Shown here: positions 8,327 through 17,271 of the stretch, piece after piece
How positions within the stretch are numbered: position 1 is the stretch's first letter
Layout of the letters: every line of letters begins with the position of its first letter
Assembly: GCF_046592965.1 (NCBI RefSeq)
Contig: NZ_JBISBV010000003.1
Coordinates: 336,477 to 400,476, forward strand
Source of the DNA: Marivita sp046592965
GTDB taxonomy: Bacteria > Pseudomonadota > Alphaproteobacteria > Rhodobacterales > Rhodobacteraceae
Length of the DNA: 64,000 nt
Reading direction: 5' to 3'
Program-made: the position numbers and the translations under genes
Notes under the pieces: model-generated
What the model saw: the letters and a program-made list of their open reading frames with translations, nothing else
Told to the model about the DNA's origin: nothing
The model's database searches: none

Positions 8327-9355
8327 TTATGTCCAGCGCGCGAAAGCGCCCCAGAACCAGTCGAATTTCGCCGCGAACGACACGAACACCACCCAGAACA
8401 GGCTCAGCGGCAGGAACACTTTCCACCCGATCCGCATAAGCTGATCATAGCGGTAACGCGGCGTGATCGCCTTGACCATCGCAAAGAGGAAGAAGAAAAA
8501 CGCCATCTTCGCAATCATCCACAACACGCCGTCCGGCAAACCCGGAATGGGCGACAGCCAACCACCGAAGAACAGCAGCGAGGTCAGCGCGCACATCAGG
8601 AAGATCGCGATGTATTCTCCGGCCATGAACAACAGGAACGGCGTTGCGGAATATTCCACCTGATAGCCCGCCACCAGTTCGGATTCCGCTTCGGGAAGGT
8701 CGAACGGCGGACGGTTGGTTTCGGCAAGGCAGGAGATGAAGAACAAGAACACCATCGGGAAATGCGGCAGCCAGTACCACGAGAAGAACCCGTAGCCACC
8801 GTCTTGCGCCCGCACGATGTCACCAAAGTTCAGCGATCCGGTGGTGATGATGACGCCGATGATGATAAGACCGAGCGAGACCTCATAGGAGATCATCTGC
8901 GCCGCAGAGCGCAGGGATCCGAGGAACGGATATTTCGAGTTGGACGCCCAGCCGCCCATGATCACGCCGTAAACCTCGAGCGAGGAGACGGCGAAGATGT
9001 AAAGCACCGCGACGTTGATGTCCGACAGCACCCATGTGTCGTTGAACGGGATCACCGCCCAGGCGATCATCGCCAATACGAAACTGGTCATCGGCGCGAG
9101 GATGAACACCGTCTTGTCGGCCCCCGCCGGCACGACCACTTCCTTGACGACATATTTCAGGGCATCGGCCACAGATTGCAGGATGCCATACGGCCCCACC
9201 ACGTTCGGGCCGCGCCGCATCTGGACGGCGGCCCAGATTTTGCGATCGCCGTAAACGAGGAACAGAAGGCTGATCATCACAAAGGCCAGTACCGCAAGGC
9301 ACTGCGCGACGATAATAATGCCGATCCCGGCAGTCGTGGTAAAGAATTCGGCCAT
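8327..9355 (-). CDS. nuoH: NADH-quinone oxidoreductase subunit H
   Basis: Membrane subunit that forms the quinone-entry chamber with NuoB and NuoD; 342 residues and eight or more predicted helices. It has the hallmark loop RRGPNVVGPYGILQSVADALK and the acidic-residue loop ETNRPPFDLPEAESELVAGY. The ATG at 9355 (MAEFFTTTAGIGIII) is chosen over 9388 because GAGGACGTG precedes it and the longer form would run into the upstream lipoprotein gene, whose stop is 7 bases away. Confidence 0.97.
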   Translation of the reverse strand: MAEFFTTTAGIGIIIVAQCLAVLAFVMISLLFLVYGDRKIWAAVQMRRGPNVVGPYGILQSVADALKYVVKEVVVPAGADKTVFILAPMTSFVLAMIAWAVIPFNDTWVLSDINVAVLYIFAVSSLEVYGVIMGGWASNSKYPFLGSLRSAAQMISYEVSLGLIIIGVIITTGSLNFGDIVRAQDGGYGFFSWYWLPHFPMVFLFFISCLAETNRPPFDLPEAESELVAGYQVEYSATPFLLFMAGEYIAIFLMCALTSLLFFGGWLSPIPGLPDGVLWMIAKMAFFFFLFAMVKAITPRYRYDQLMRIGWKVFLPLSLFWVVFVSFAAKFDWFWGAFARWT

Positions 9356-9362
9356 CACGTCC

Positions 9363-9764
9363 TCAAACCATCGGTATTCCGTTTTCAACGCAGGAAGCGG
9401 TCACGACTTCGGCGTCGATCGTCCGCACCCCACGCGGCAGCGCCGGCGAGATGGTGTAAACCGCATCTCCTCGCCAGAGGCCAGCCTCTTCGTCGACATT
9501 TGTGCGCAAATGCCGCGCAAACCCGTAACCCCGGATCAGGGCATATTGCGCCGCTGCACATTCGGCGTAATCCTCGACATCGCGAGGATCGCGCGCACCG
9601 CGCATCGTCACGTCGAACTTGACCAGATTGCCGTCAAGCAATGCCGTGCTCACGCCTTCATACTTCGGCGCGAATGGAATGTTGGCAGGTTGCGGCGTTT
9701 CGCAACCCGAAAGCCCACCAACCACCGCGAGCGCAACCGGAGATATGACGGCCATTCGGCGCAC
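9363..9764 (-). CDS. Small lipoprotein between nuoG and nuoH
   Basis: A 133-residue protein with a signal peptide and lipobox (GGLSGC, Cys about 21), so a lipid-anchored periplasmic protein. The mature part has several cysteines (YAECAAAQYALIRGYGF, VTASCVENG) and no catalytic motif that I recognise. It lies 6 bases after nuoG and 7 bases before nuoH, well inside the operon. R. capsulatus is known to have unidentified reading frames in its nuo operon; whether this is an orthologue of one cannot be settled by eye. Function unknown. Confidence 0.85.
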   Translation of the reverse strand: MRRMAVISPVALAVVGGLSGCETPQPANIPFAPKYEGVSTALLDGNLVKFDVTMRGARDPRDVEDYAECAAAQYALIRGYGFARHLRTNVDEEAGLWRGDAVYTISPALPRGVRTIDAEVVTASCVENGIPMV

Positions 9765-9769
9765 CCGCC

Positions 9770-11794
9770 CTATTCCGCCGCCAGCTTGACGTCGGCGCGG
9801 GCGCGCGCGCCTGCGGAGAGTTCAGCCATCAGCGTACTGGCGCGGGCAATCGGGTTCGTCAGATAGAAATCCTTGATGACATTGCGGAAATCGGCGTTTC
9901 CTAGCGTGTCCAGAGGCTCGGCGCGCCACTCGTTTTCCGGCACGCGGTCAATCTTGGCCAGATGCGGCACCTCGGCCACCAACGCCTGACGCAGTTGCGC
10001 CAGGGTGTCGAATGGCAGCGTCGCGCCGAGTTCGCCCGACAAGGCCCGCAGGATGGCCCAGTTTTCCTTGGCCTCACCGGGGGCAAAGCTGGCGCGGAGC
10101 GCCAGTTGCGGGCGGCCTTCGGTGTTGACGAACAGCCCCTGTTCTTCGGTATAGGCCGCGCCCGGAAGAATGATGTCGGCGCGGTGCGCGCCGCGGTCGC
10201 CGTGGCTGCCTTGGTAAATCACGAACGCACCGTCCGAGATTTCCACCTCATCGGCACCAAGGTTGTAGATCACTTCAGCGCCGTCAATCGCGGCCTCGAA
10301 CCCGCCTTCGGTGGTACATCCTACATCCATCGCGCCAACCCGACCGGCCGCCGTGTGCAGAACCAGCAGTTTGGCGCCCGAAATCTCGGCCATTTTCTGC
10401 GCTGCCGCCAGAACTGCCGCGCCGTCCGCTTCGCGCAGCGCGCCTTGGCCGACCACGACAATCGTGTTCTTTTCGTCGCGTGTCTCGTCCGACACGCCCT
10501 TGTCGATCATGTCCTGCAACGCCGCACGATCCGTGCCCGCATGGTGATAATCATATGTCAGATCAACCGGTTCCCCGATCAGCGCCACTTCGGCACCAGC
10601 CGCCCACGCCTTGCGGATGCGCGCGTTCAGCACCGGAGCCTCTTCGCGCGGATTGGTGCCGATCAGCAGAACCATGTCCGCCGTATCGAGATCCTCGATC
10701 CTTGCCGTTCCGACATAGCCCGAGCGATTCCCCGCCGGCAAACGCGCGTTGTCGGTGCGGCACTCGACGTTCCCGCCCAGCCCTTCGACCAATTGCTTGA
10801 GCGCATATGCGGCTTCGACGGGCACCAGATCGCCCACCAGACCGGCAACCTTCTTGCCTGTCATCGCCTTGGCCGCAAGCGTCAGCGCCTCGTCCCAGTT
10901 GGACGGGCGCAACTTGCCGTTCTCGCGCACATAGGGTTTGTCCAACCGCTGACGACGCAGACCATCCCAGACAAAGCGCGTCTTGTCGGAAATCCACTCC
11001 TCGTTCACGCCATCATGGTTGCGCGGCAAAAAGCGCATCACTTCGCGCCCCTTGGTGTCGACACGAATGCTGGACCCCAGAGCGTCCATCACGTCGATGG
11101 ATTCGGTCTTGGTCAGCTCCCAGGGACGCGCGGTAAAGGCATAGGGTTTGGACACCAGGGCGCCCACCGGGCACAGGTCGATGATGTTGCCCTGCATGTT
11201 GGATTCGAGCGTTTTGCCTAGATAGTTGGTGATCTCGCTGTCCTCACCACGGCCAATCTGGCCAAGCTCAGGAATGCCCGCCACTTCAGTGATGAAGCGC
11301 ACGCAACGGGTGCAGGAAATGCAGCGCGTCATGTGGGTTTCGACAAGCGGGCCAAGATCCATATCGACCGCCGCGCGCTTGGGTTCGCGGAAGCGGGAGA
11401 AATCCACGCCATAGGCCATCGCCTGATCCTGAAGGTCGCATTCGCCGCCCTGATCGCAGATCGGGCAATCGAGCGGATGGTTGATGAGCAGGAACTCCAT
11501 CACCCCTTCGCGGGCCTTCTTGACCATCGGGCTGTTGGTGCGCACCACGGGTGGTTCGCCATCCTTGCCGGGGCGCAGGTCGCGCACCTGCATGGCGCAG
11601 CTTGCGGCCGGTTTGGGCGGACCGCCGACCACTTCGACAAGACACATCCGGCAGTTGCCGGCGATGGACAGGCGTTCGTGATAACAGAATCGCGGCACTT
11701 CGATTCCGGCCACCTCACAGGCCTGAATCAGCGTCATCGCGCCTTCTACTTCAACTTCGTTCCCATCAATGATGATCTTGCGCAAGTCAGACAT
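9770..11794 (-). CDS. nuoG: NADH-quinone oxidoreductase subunit G
   Basis: Iron-sulfur subunit of the NADH-oxidising arm, 674 residues. The N-terminal 2Fe-2S ferredoxin domain has C37, C48 and C51. Next come the His-Cys cluster motif NHPLDCPICDQGGEC and the MTRCISCTRCVRF motif of the next 4Fe-4S centre, then NIIDLCPVGAL, followed by a molybdopterin-oxidoreductase-like domain without cofactor function in this family. Start set at the ATG at 11794 (MSDLRKIIIDG); a longer frame begins at 11815. The roughly 200 bases upstream, to 12000, contain no gene I recognise. Confidence 0.97.
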   Translation of the reverse strand: MSDLRKIIIDGNEVEVEGAMTLIQACEVAGIEVPRFCYHERLSIAGNCRMCLVEVVGGPPKPAASCAMQVRDLRPGKDGEPPVVRTNSPMVKKAREGVMEFLLINHPLDCPICDQGGECDLQDQAMAYGVDFSRFREPKRAAVDMDLGPLVETHMTRCISCTRCVRFITEVAGIPELGQIGRGEDSEITNYLGKTLESNMQGNIIDLCPVGALVSKPYAFTARPWELTKTESIDVMDALGSSIRVDTKGREVMRFLPRNHDGVNEEWISDKTRFVWDGLRRQRLDKPYVRENGKLRPSNWDEALTLAAKAMTGKKVAGLVGDLVPVEAAYALKQLVEGLGGNVECRTDNARLPAGNRSGYVGTARIEDLDTADMVLLIGTNPREEAPVLNARIRKAWAAGAEVALIGEPVDLTYDYHHAGTDRAALQDMIDKGVSDETRDEKNTIVVVGQGALREADGAAVLAAAQKMAEISGAKLLVLHTAAGRVGAMDVGCTTEGGFEAAIDGAEVIYNLGADEVEISDGAFVIYQGSHGDRGAHRADIILPGAAYTEEQGLFVNTEGRPQLALRASFAPGEAKENWAILRALSGELGATLPFDTLAQLRQALVAEVPHLAKIDRVPENEWRAEPLDTLGNADFRNVIKDFYLTNPIARASTLMAELSAGARARADVKLAAE

Positions 11795-12000
11795 GCCCGA
11801 GCCCTTTGTTCTCATTTGGCTGGCGCAGTCGATGCCGTGACAATCTGGCGATCGGCTGACGTCGCCCGCCTTCTAGCGCGGCTGACACCAATAGGCCAGA
11901 TCCAGAGGCAAAAAGAAAACGGGAAAATTCGACGCGGGCCGAAGGAGTTGCGTGTTCGACCCTGCGACAAAAACGAACGTGAAAGCCAAAGCGCCGCAGC

Positions 12001-12396
12001 TTACTTCAGCAAGCGGCCAATCGCGGTTTCGTTGGCAATCTCGGATGCGCCGAACCGGCAGAGCGCACTGGTGTCCTCGGGCACGACGCCACGCGATTTA
12101 AGAAACTGTTCCGCCTTGTCGCGCATCCGCGCTTTTTCCGCCTTGGAGGTCACATAAGCCTCGACCTCGTCGTCGCTATAGCCAAGATCGCGCGCCCTCG
12201 ATTTCAGAGCGTTGAGCGCCGAATAGGCACGGATCAGACGCGCGTTGATATTGTCGCAGCTTTTGCGGATTTCATCGGCAATCGCCACGGCCATCACGCC
12301 ATTGTCGATCTCGGCCACGTCCCGCAGCGGCGGCTTGGCCAGTGCAGATGTCGCAGTCAATAGCGTGAGTCCCAAGACCGAAATCAAAATGCGCAT
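12001..12396 (-). CDS. Exported protein, DUF5333-like, between nuoF and nuoG
   Basis: 131 residues with a clear cleavable signal peptide (hydrophobic 3-18, cleavage after SALA). The mature part is helical and charged (DEVEAYVTSKAEKARMRDKAEQF) with two cysteines that could pair. From memory it resembles the rhodobacterial DUF5333 family; this needs a profile search. It is a periplasmic protein co-transcribed with complex I and has no known enzymatic motif. Gaps of about 200 bases to nuoG and 92 bases to the next lipoprotein are the loosest in the operon. Confidence 0.8.
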   Translation of the reverse strand: MRILISVLGLTLLTATSALAKPPLRDVAEIDNGVMAVAIADEIRKSCDNINARLIRAYSALNALKSRARDLGYSDDEVEAYVTSKAEKARMRDKAEQFLKSRGVVPEDTSALCRFGASEIANETAIGRLLK

Positions 12397-12488
12397 TGCT
12401 CAATCCATGTGTGTCCTATCCCCCTGATATGGGGCGACGCACAGCGGTTATTCAATATCACGGTTGGATTCTGCCTGAATTCAGCAAC

Positions 12489-12821
12489 TTATGGCTCAAC
12501 ACAGCGCCCGGACAGAACGACGGAATTGTTGTCGATCAAGAGCGCCGCATCTTCTACGTCCGGTCCGTTGATCCACGCGATGTCAGAGCTTCCCAGATAG
12601 GCGATGCAATGCTGGACTGCTTGATAATAGGCCGCCCTGCGAGCGCCCTCGAGGCTGACGGAGGCAGGCCCGCCGGTGGCGACAAACGTCGCCCGGTCGC
12701 CACGCTCGGCGCGCAGATTGCCAGTGAACTGGACGCCCTGAAACGTGATCGTGTCCAGTTCACCACGACCGCAGGCGGCCAATACCAACATTATCGCCGC
12801 ACTTGCCCACGTCGCCTTCAT
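12489..12821 (-). CDS. Small lipoprotein between nuoF and nuoG
   Basis: 110 residues. The N-terminus MKATWASAAIMLVLAACG is a lipoprotein signal with lipobox LAAC. The mature part has two further cysteines (QHCIAYLG and SGRCVEP), probably a disulfide in the periplasm. No family recognised. It begins 36 bases after the nuoF stop in the same direction, so it is part of the nuo transcript. Confidence 0.75.
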   Translation of the reverse strand: MKATWASAAIMLVLAACGRGELDTITFQGVQFTGNLRAERGDRATFVATGGPASVSLEGARRAAYYQAVQHCIAYLGSSDIAWINGPDVEDAALLIDNNSVVLSGRCVEP

Positions 12822-12857
12822 GGTAGTCCCCTCATTGAGATCGCAGAGTCTGCGGTG

Positions 12858-14156
12858 TCACTCGGCAGCAACCGCGCTGACGCGTCCCGATTTCTGCGCC
12901 TTGATCCGGTCCTCGATCTCGTCGCGGAAGTTCTTGATCAGACCCTGGATCGGCCAAGCCGCCGCATCGCCAAGCGCACAGATTGTGTGACCCTCGACCT
13001 GCTTGGTGACATCGAACAGCATGTCGATTTCCTCGACCTCCGCCTCGCCGCGCACCAGGCGGTCCATGACGCGCATCATCCAGCCGGTGCCTTCGCGGCA
13101 GGGCGTGCACTGGCCACAGCTCTCGTGCTTGTAAAACGCCGACAACCGCCAGATCGCCTTGATGATGTCGGTGCTCTGGTCCATCACGATCACCGCCGCC
13201 GTGCCCAAGCCAGAGCCCAGTTCGTTGCGCAGGTAGTCAAAATCCATGACCGCGCTTTTCATGTCCTCGCCGCGCACGCACGGTACGGAAGAGCCGCCGG
13301 GGATCACCGCCTTGAGATTGTCCCAGCCGCCACGAATACCGCCGCAATGCTTGTCGATCAGTTCTTCAAAGCTGATGCTCATCGCCTCTTCGACGACGCA
13401 GGGGTTGTTCACATGACCCGAAATCGCGAACAGCTTGGTGCCCGCATTGTTCTGCCGCCCGAAGCTGGAAAACCACTCGCCCCCGCGCCGCAGGATCGTC
13501 GGCACAACGGCGATGGATTCCACGTTGTTCACCGTGGTCGGGCAGCCATAGAGCCCCGAGCCTGCCGGAAACGGCGGCTTCATCCGTGGCATGCCCTTCT
13601 TGCCCTCAAGGCTTTCGAGCAGCGCGGTTTCCTCGCCGCAGATATAGGCTCCTGCGCCGTGGTGCAGATACAGATCGAAATCCCAATCCGAGTTCGCCGC
13701 GTTCTTGCCAAGCAATCCCGCGTCATACGCTTCGTCGATCGCCGCCTGAAGAGCCTCGCGCTCGCGGATGTATTCGCCACGCAGATAGATGTAACACGCA
13801 TGCGCCTGCATCGCGAACGACGCGATCAGGCAGCCTTCGATCAGCGTGTGCGGATCGTGGCGCATGATCTCGCGGTCCTTGCAGGTGCCGGGCTCGGATT
13901 CGTCGGCGTTGACCACCAGATAGGCGGGCCGCCCGTCGCTTTCCTTGGGCATGAACGACCATTTGAGACCTGTCGGGAACCCCGCGCCGCCGCGCCCGCG
14001 CAAGCCGCTGGCCTTCATCTCGTCGATGATCCAGTCGCGGCCCTTTTGCATGATGCCCGCCGTGCCATCCCAGTGGCCGCGCGCCTGCGCGCCTTTCAGG
14101 CTGCGGTCGTGCATGCCGTAGATATTGGTAAAGATCCGGTCCTGATCGGTCAGCAT
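12858..14156 (-). CDS. nuoF: NADH-quinone oxidoreductase subunit F
   Basis: NADH- and FMN-binding subunit with the [4Fe-4S] cluster N3; 432 residues. It shows the glycine-rich FMN/NADH loop GLRGRGGAGFPTGLKWSF near residue 50, VNADESEPGTCKDR, and the N3 motif ESCGQCTPCREG followed by a fourth cysteine in ICALGDAAAW. Electrons enter complex I here and pass to NuoE and NuoG. Start MLTDQDRIFTNIYG at 14156, 3 bases after the preceding small membrane-protein gene. Confidence 0.97.
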   Translation of the reverse strand: MLTDQDRIFTNIYGMHDRSLKGAQARGHWDGTAGIMQKGRDWIIDEMKASGLRGRGGAGFPTGLKWSFMPKESDGRPAYLVVNADESEPGTCKDREIMRHDPHTLIEGCLIASFAMQAHACYIYLRGEYIREREALQAAIDEAYDAGLLGKNAANSDWDFDLYLHHGAGAYICGEETALLESLEGKKGMPRMKPPFPAGSGLYGCPTTVNNVESIAVVPTILRRGGEWFSSFGRQNNAGTKLFAISGHVNNPCVVEEAMSISFEELIDKHCGGIRGGWDNLKAVIPGGSSVPCVRGEDMKSAVMDFDYLRNELGSGLGTAAVIVMDQSTDIIKAIWRLSAFYKHESCGQCTPCREGTGWMMRVMDRLVRGEAEVEEIDMLFDVTKQVEGHTICALGDAAAWPIQGLIKNFRDEIEDRIKAQKSGRVSAVAAE

Positions 14157-14159
14157 CGC

Positions 14160-14378
14160 TCAATCCTCGTCAGTCTGGCGCGCGCGCCAGAGTTGGTATG
14201 TCATCCATATGCCCAGTCCGAACCCCGCCAAGGCGATCAGGTCGAACAGGGCGCGGGTCCGCTGGCTCCAGCCATATTGCGACCCGATCATTGTTATCAC
14301 GATCCAGAACACGCCCACTCCGGCGATGACCAGCGCGATCCGACGTCCCTTGCGCGCCTGTTCTGAATTGCGGTCCAT
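14160..14378 (-). CDS. Two-helix small membrane protein between nuoE and nuoF
   Basis: 72 residues with two predicted membrane helices (about 13-33 and 44-64) and a basic N-terminus (NSEQARKGRRIA). I associate it with the rhodobacterial DUF5337 family, from memory only. Spacing of 3 bases to nuoF and 20 bases from the HhH gene indicates a co-transcribed inner-membrane protein; an accessory complex I subunit or assembly factor is possible but unproven. Confidence 0.82.
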   Translation of the reverse strand: MDRNSEQARKGRRIALVIAGVGVFWIVITMIGSQYGWSQRTRALFDLIALAGFGLGIWMTYQLWRARQTDED

Positions 14379-14398
14379 TTGGTCAGCCCCAGCCTGTG

Positions 14399-15301
14399 TT
14401 AGTACACGCCGCCCTTGTCAACGCGTTTGGAGAAGTCGGTATCTCCGCCGGACGCCAGAATCTTCGCCTGCTCGACCCAGTTGTCGCGGCTCACACGGCC
14501 CTTGAAACCGGCCAGATTGGCGTTCACCCACGCCTCTTCCTCAGCGCTCCAATTGGCGATCTGGTCAAAGTGATAGAAACCCATGCTGTGCAAAAGCTGC
14601 TCAAGCTTTGGCCCCACGCCTTTGATTTCCTTCAGGTTATCCGGCCCGCCGTCGCGAGCCTCTGTGAGCGTTTCCGGCTTTTTGCCCTCGGACGTGCCTT
14701 CCTGAACACCGTCCCCATCGTAATCGACCGGCGTTTCGGCCTGCGGCGCAGGATCGCTTGTCTTGGCCGTGCGGGACGGTGTGACCTTGGCCTTCGGGGG
14801 AGACAATTCGTCCTGCTTGGCCGCGTCGTCTTTCACAAGTGGCGTTGCCGGTGCGACCTGTTCGCCCGCCTCTGCATCCGCCGTAGCGGACGCGGTGTGA
14901 ACATCGGGCAAAGCATCGGCGGTCTCCGGTGCCTTTTCCGACGGGCTTTCGCGTTCCACTGCCGAGGACGCCACGGGCTCCGACGAAAACCGCTCGACCG
15001 GCGCTGTCGAGGATGTTGCCGCAGCGGCCGCCGCCGCACTCGGGGGCGTCACTTTGGATGGGCCGGCAGAGGCGCGTTCCGCGTTCGGCGTGTCCGTCGC
15101 TGACGTTCCCTCGGCTGCGTCATTGCACAACATTCTGACCAACAGGATACCGGCAACACCAAGCGCCACCAGTCCGGCGAGCAACGCGCCGAAGAAGCCC
15201 CAATCGATCACCAGCGCCAGAATGAACACCACGAGTCCGATGCCGGACGCGATGATCCATGATTTTCTCTCGCAGCTTATTCCGGAATTCTGTTGTGGCA
15301 T
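14399..15301 (-). CDS. Membrane-anchored protein with C-terminal helix-hairpin-helix domain, paralogous to NuoE tail
   Basis: 300 residues. Two membrane helices near the N-terminus (about 14-34 and 36-56) are followed by a low-complexity Ala/Pro/Glu/Lys linker (about 60-215) and a folded C-terminal domain (about 221-300) with the hairpin LKEIKGVGPKLEQLL. That domain is 55/71 identical (hand count) to the C-terminus of NuoE, encoded immediately upstream. Similar domains occur in other alphaproteobacterial proteins, for example the tail of ribosomal protein L21, so DNA binding should not be assumed. The linker suggests the domain reaches out from the membrane, perhaps to bind NuoE or a common partner (inference). 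Confidence 0.85.
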   Translation of the reverse strand: MPQQNSGISCERKSWIIASGIGLVVFILALVIDWGFFGALLAGLVALGVAGILLVRMLCNDAAEGTSATDTPNAERASAGPSKVTPPSAAAAAAATSSTAPVERFSSEPVASSAVERESPSEKAPETADALPDVHTASATADAEAGEQVAPATPLVKDDAAKQDELSPPKAKVTPSRTAKTSDPAPQAETPVDYDGDGVQEGTSEGKKPETLTEARDGGPDNLKEIKGVGPKLEQLLHSMGFYHFDQIANWSAEEEAWVNANLAGFKGRVSRDNWVEQAKILASGGDTDFSKRVDKGGVY

Positions 15302-15338
15302 GTGCGCTCTCCCTGACCGTGTTCAGACGTCATGTCGT

Positions 15339-16664
15339 TCAGACATCACCTTTTCTGGCACGGGAAGAAAACTCTGTCTCGCCGCCTGACGCAAGGGTCT
15401 TGGCCTGATCGACCCAATTGTCGCGCGACACGCGCCCCTTGAATCCCTGCAGATTCTCATCGACCCAGGCAATTTCCGCGGCGCTCCAGTTGGCGATCTG
15501 GTCGAAATGGTAAAAGCCCAGATCGTTGCACAAGGCTTCCAGCTTCGGGCCGACGCCCTTGATCCGCTTGAGATCATCCGCCTGCCCGTCTCTGGGTGCG
15601 CTCAACGCTGCCGGCTTGCTTTTTTTCTGGGCAGCTCCCGCATCCGAGGTCGCGCCAGCGGTGTCCTTGGTGCCTTCGGCGTACTCGTCATCGTCAAGGG
15701 CAGCGCGACGGTCCGCGTCAACATCGACTTCGGGATTGTCGTTTGCCTTGTTTCCAGCCGCGCCTTCGATCGGCGGATGGCCCTTGGCGTCCACATCCGG
15801 CGCTTCGCCTGGCGCCTCGGAATGCTTGTCCGAAGAATCGCCCACGTTGCGCGGCGCGGGTTTGTCGCCCTTGGCCCGACCACCCTGCGCCCCGTCGGGG
15901 CCTTCGGGAGGCATCATGTCGTCCGGGCCGGGCTTGGGCGGCGTCGCCTTGTTGGCGGCATCGAGCCACGGTGTCAGCAGCGGTACTTCGGTGCCGTCGA
16001 TCCGCTTGACCGTATCGCCCAAATCCGTGGCCAGCGTCACCGACGCGTTATATTTGTAATCGCCGGAATTATACTCTTGCAGACTGGTCAGGCCTGATTT
16101 CGGCTCTGCCGCGAACCGTCCGTTCTGCGGGCCGGGCACCGGAACCTCACCGGCAACAAGCGCGTCGATGATTTCGCCCAGACGTTCGGCGGTCAAATCC
16201 TCGTAGTAATCCTTGCCGATCTGCGCCATCGGAGCATTGGCACAAGCGCCAAGGCATTCGACCTCTTCCCATGACAACTTGCCATCGGCAGACAACATAT
16301 GCGGTTTCGGCGCGATCTTGTCGCGGCACACAGACACCAGATCCTCGGCCCCGCAAATCATGCAGGACGTGGTGCCGCAAATCTGGATATTGGCAACGGT
16401 GCCAACCGGTTGCAGCTGATACATGAAGTAGAATGACGCCACTTCAAGCGCCCGCATATACGCCAGCCCCAGCATCTCGGCGACGGATTCGATCGCCGGG
16501 CGGGTCAACCAGCCCTCCTGCTCCTGCGCGCGCCACAACAGCGGAATGATCGCGCTGGCCTGACGGCCTTCGGGATATTTGGTCATCTGCGCTTCGGCCC
16601 ATTCCTGATTGGCAGGCGTAAAGGCAAAGCTCTCGGGTTGTTCAGGGTGCAGGCGTCGTAGCAT
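15339..16664 (-). CDS. nuoE: NADH-quinone oxidoreductase subunit E with C-terminal HhH-type extension
   Basis: Carries the 2Fe-2S cluster N1a next to NuoF. The thioredoxin-like core (about 1-165) has the four ligands C96, C101, C137 and C141. The protein has 441 residues, far longer than E. coli NuoE (166). The extra part is a charged linker (about 200-360, rich in Gly, Asp, Pro) and a C-terminal domain (about 365-441) with LKRIKGVGPKLEAL, closely matching the next gene product. Long NuoE proteins are known in Rhodobacteraceae. The ATG at 16664 is preceded by AGGATCTGAT. Confidence 0.95.
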   Translation of the reverse strand: MLRRLHPEQPESFAFTPANQEWAEAQMTKYPEGRQASAIIPLLWRAQEQEGWLTRPAIESVAEMLGLAYMRALEVASFYFMYQLQPVGTVANIQICGTTSCMICGAEDLVSVCRDKIAPKPHMLSADGKLSWEEVECLGACANAPMAQIGKDYYEDLTAERLGEIIDALVAGEVPVPGPQNGRFAAEPKSGLTSLQEYNSGDYKYNASVTLATDLGDTVKRIDGTEVPLLTPWLDAANKATPPKPGPDDMMPPEGPDGAQGGRAKGDKPAPRNVGDSSDKHSEAPGEAPDVDAKGHPPIEGAAGNKANDNPEVDVDADRRAALDDDEYAEGTKDTAGATSDAGAAQKKSKPAALSAPRDGQADDLKRIKGVGPKLEALCNDLGFYHFDQIANWSAAEIAWVDENLQGFKGRVSRDNWVDQAKTLASGGETEFSSRARKGDV

Positions 16665-16672
16665 ATCAGATC

Positions 16673-16984
16673 CTATTGCGTCAGTACGCAGACTACAGGG
16701 ATGTTGGGAACGGAACGGTCATCTCCACCGCCATCCAGTTCCGCCAGAAGCGCGCTTTGGCGCTGGCTTTGATCGTTCGGCGTATCGAGCAGGAAGCACA
16801 GATAGATCTCGGACCCGTCGGTCATGCCGAACAACGTATTGCCCGAGCCGCCGGTGCCGAACGGCGCATAGCCCGCAGCGCTCAGGTCAGAGACAAACTG
16901 ATACTCCGACCGATCAACCTCGACAGCCATCGCCACCGGCGCGACAAAAGCCAAGAGGCCCGATATCACGCCCGCGCGGATCAT
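16673..16984 (-). CDS. Small exported protein upstream of nuoE
   Basis: 103 residues from the ATG at 16984, which overlaps the upstream lipoprotein stop by four bases (ATGA); a start 12 bases further upstream (16996) is also open. The signal peptide ends at about VAMA. The mature part has two cysteines (YLCFLLDTP and VVCVLTQ). No family recognised. It ends 8 bases before the nuoE start. Periplasmic, function unknown. Confidence 0.78.
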   Translation of the reverse strand: MIRAGVISGLLAFVAPVAMAVEVDRSEYQFVSDLSAAGYAPFGTGGSGNTLFGMTDGSEIYLCFLLDTPNDQSQRQSALLAELDGGGDDRSVPNIPVVCVLTQ

Positions 16985-17271
16985 GCCGGCGCGCACGGCC
17001 CGGAAATCAGGCGGATGCCACCATTGTCCAGCTGCACCGCCGCGTCTGTTGCCAGACGGAATTGCGCGGTCTCAATCACCTGCTCGCGGGTCAGCCCGGT
17101 CTGGAGTTCGACCGGCAGATAATCGCTTTCGCTGACCAGATCGCAGCCGATCGACGCCACCGCCATGTCGAAATTCGCCAGATCGTCCGGCGTCACACCT
17201 TGAGGCGGCATCTCGCACGCGGCCAAAAGGCCAACGGCAGGGATCAGGGCAAGGGAACGGCTCAACGTCAT
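16981..17271 (-). CDS. Small lipoprotein between nuoD and nuoE
   Basis: 96 residues, lipoprotein signal with lipobox LLAAC at about 15-19. The mature part contains two cysteines (ASIGCDLVSESDYLPVELQTG and ISGPCAPA) in a compact domain. It overlaps the nuoD stop by four bases and the following exported-protein gene by four bases, so the trio is translationally coupled. No known family recognised; the coupling links it to complex I expression. Confidence 0.8.
   Translation of the reverse strand: MTLSRSLALIPAVGLLAACEMPPQGVTPDDLANFDMAVASIGCDLVSESDYLPVELQTGLTREQVIETAQFRLATDAAVQLDNGGIRLISGPCAPA

Noticed and set aside
12396..14366. 656-codon plus-strand ORF opposite nuoF
   Set aside because: Antisense to a certain gene; composition is the typical mirror of GC-rich codons.
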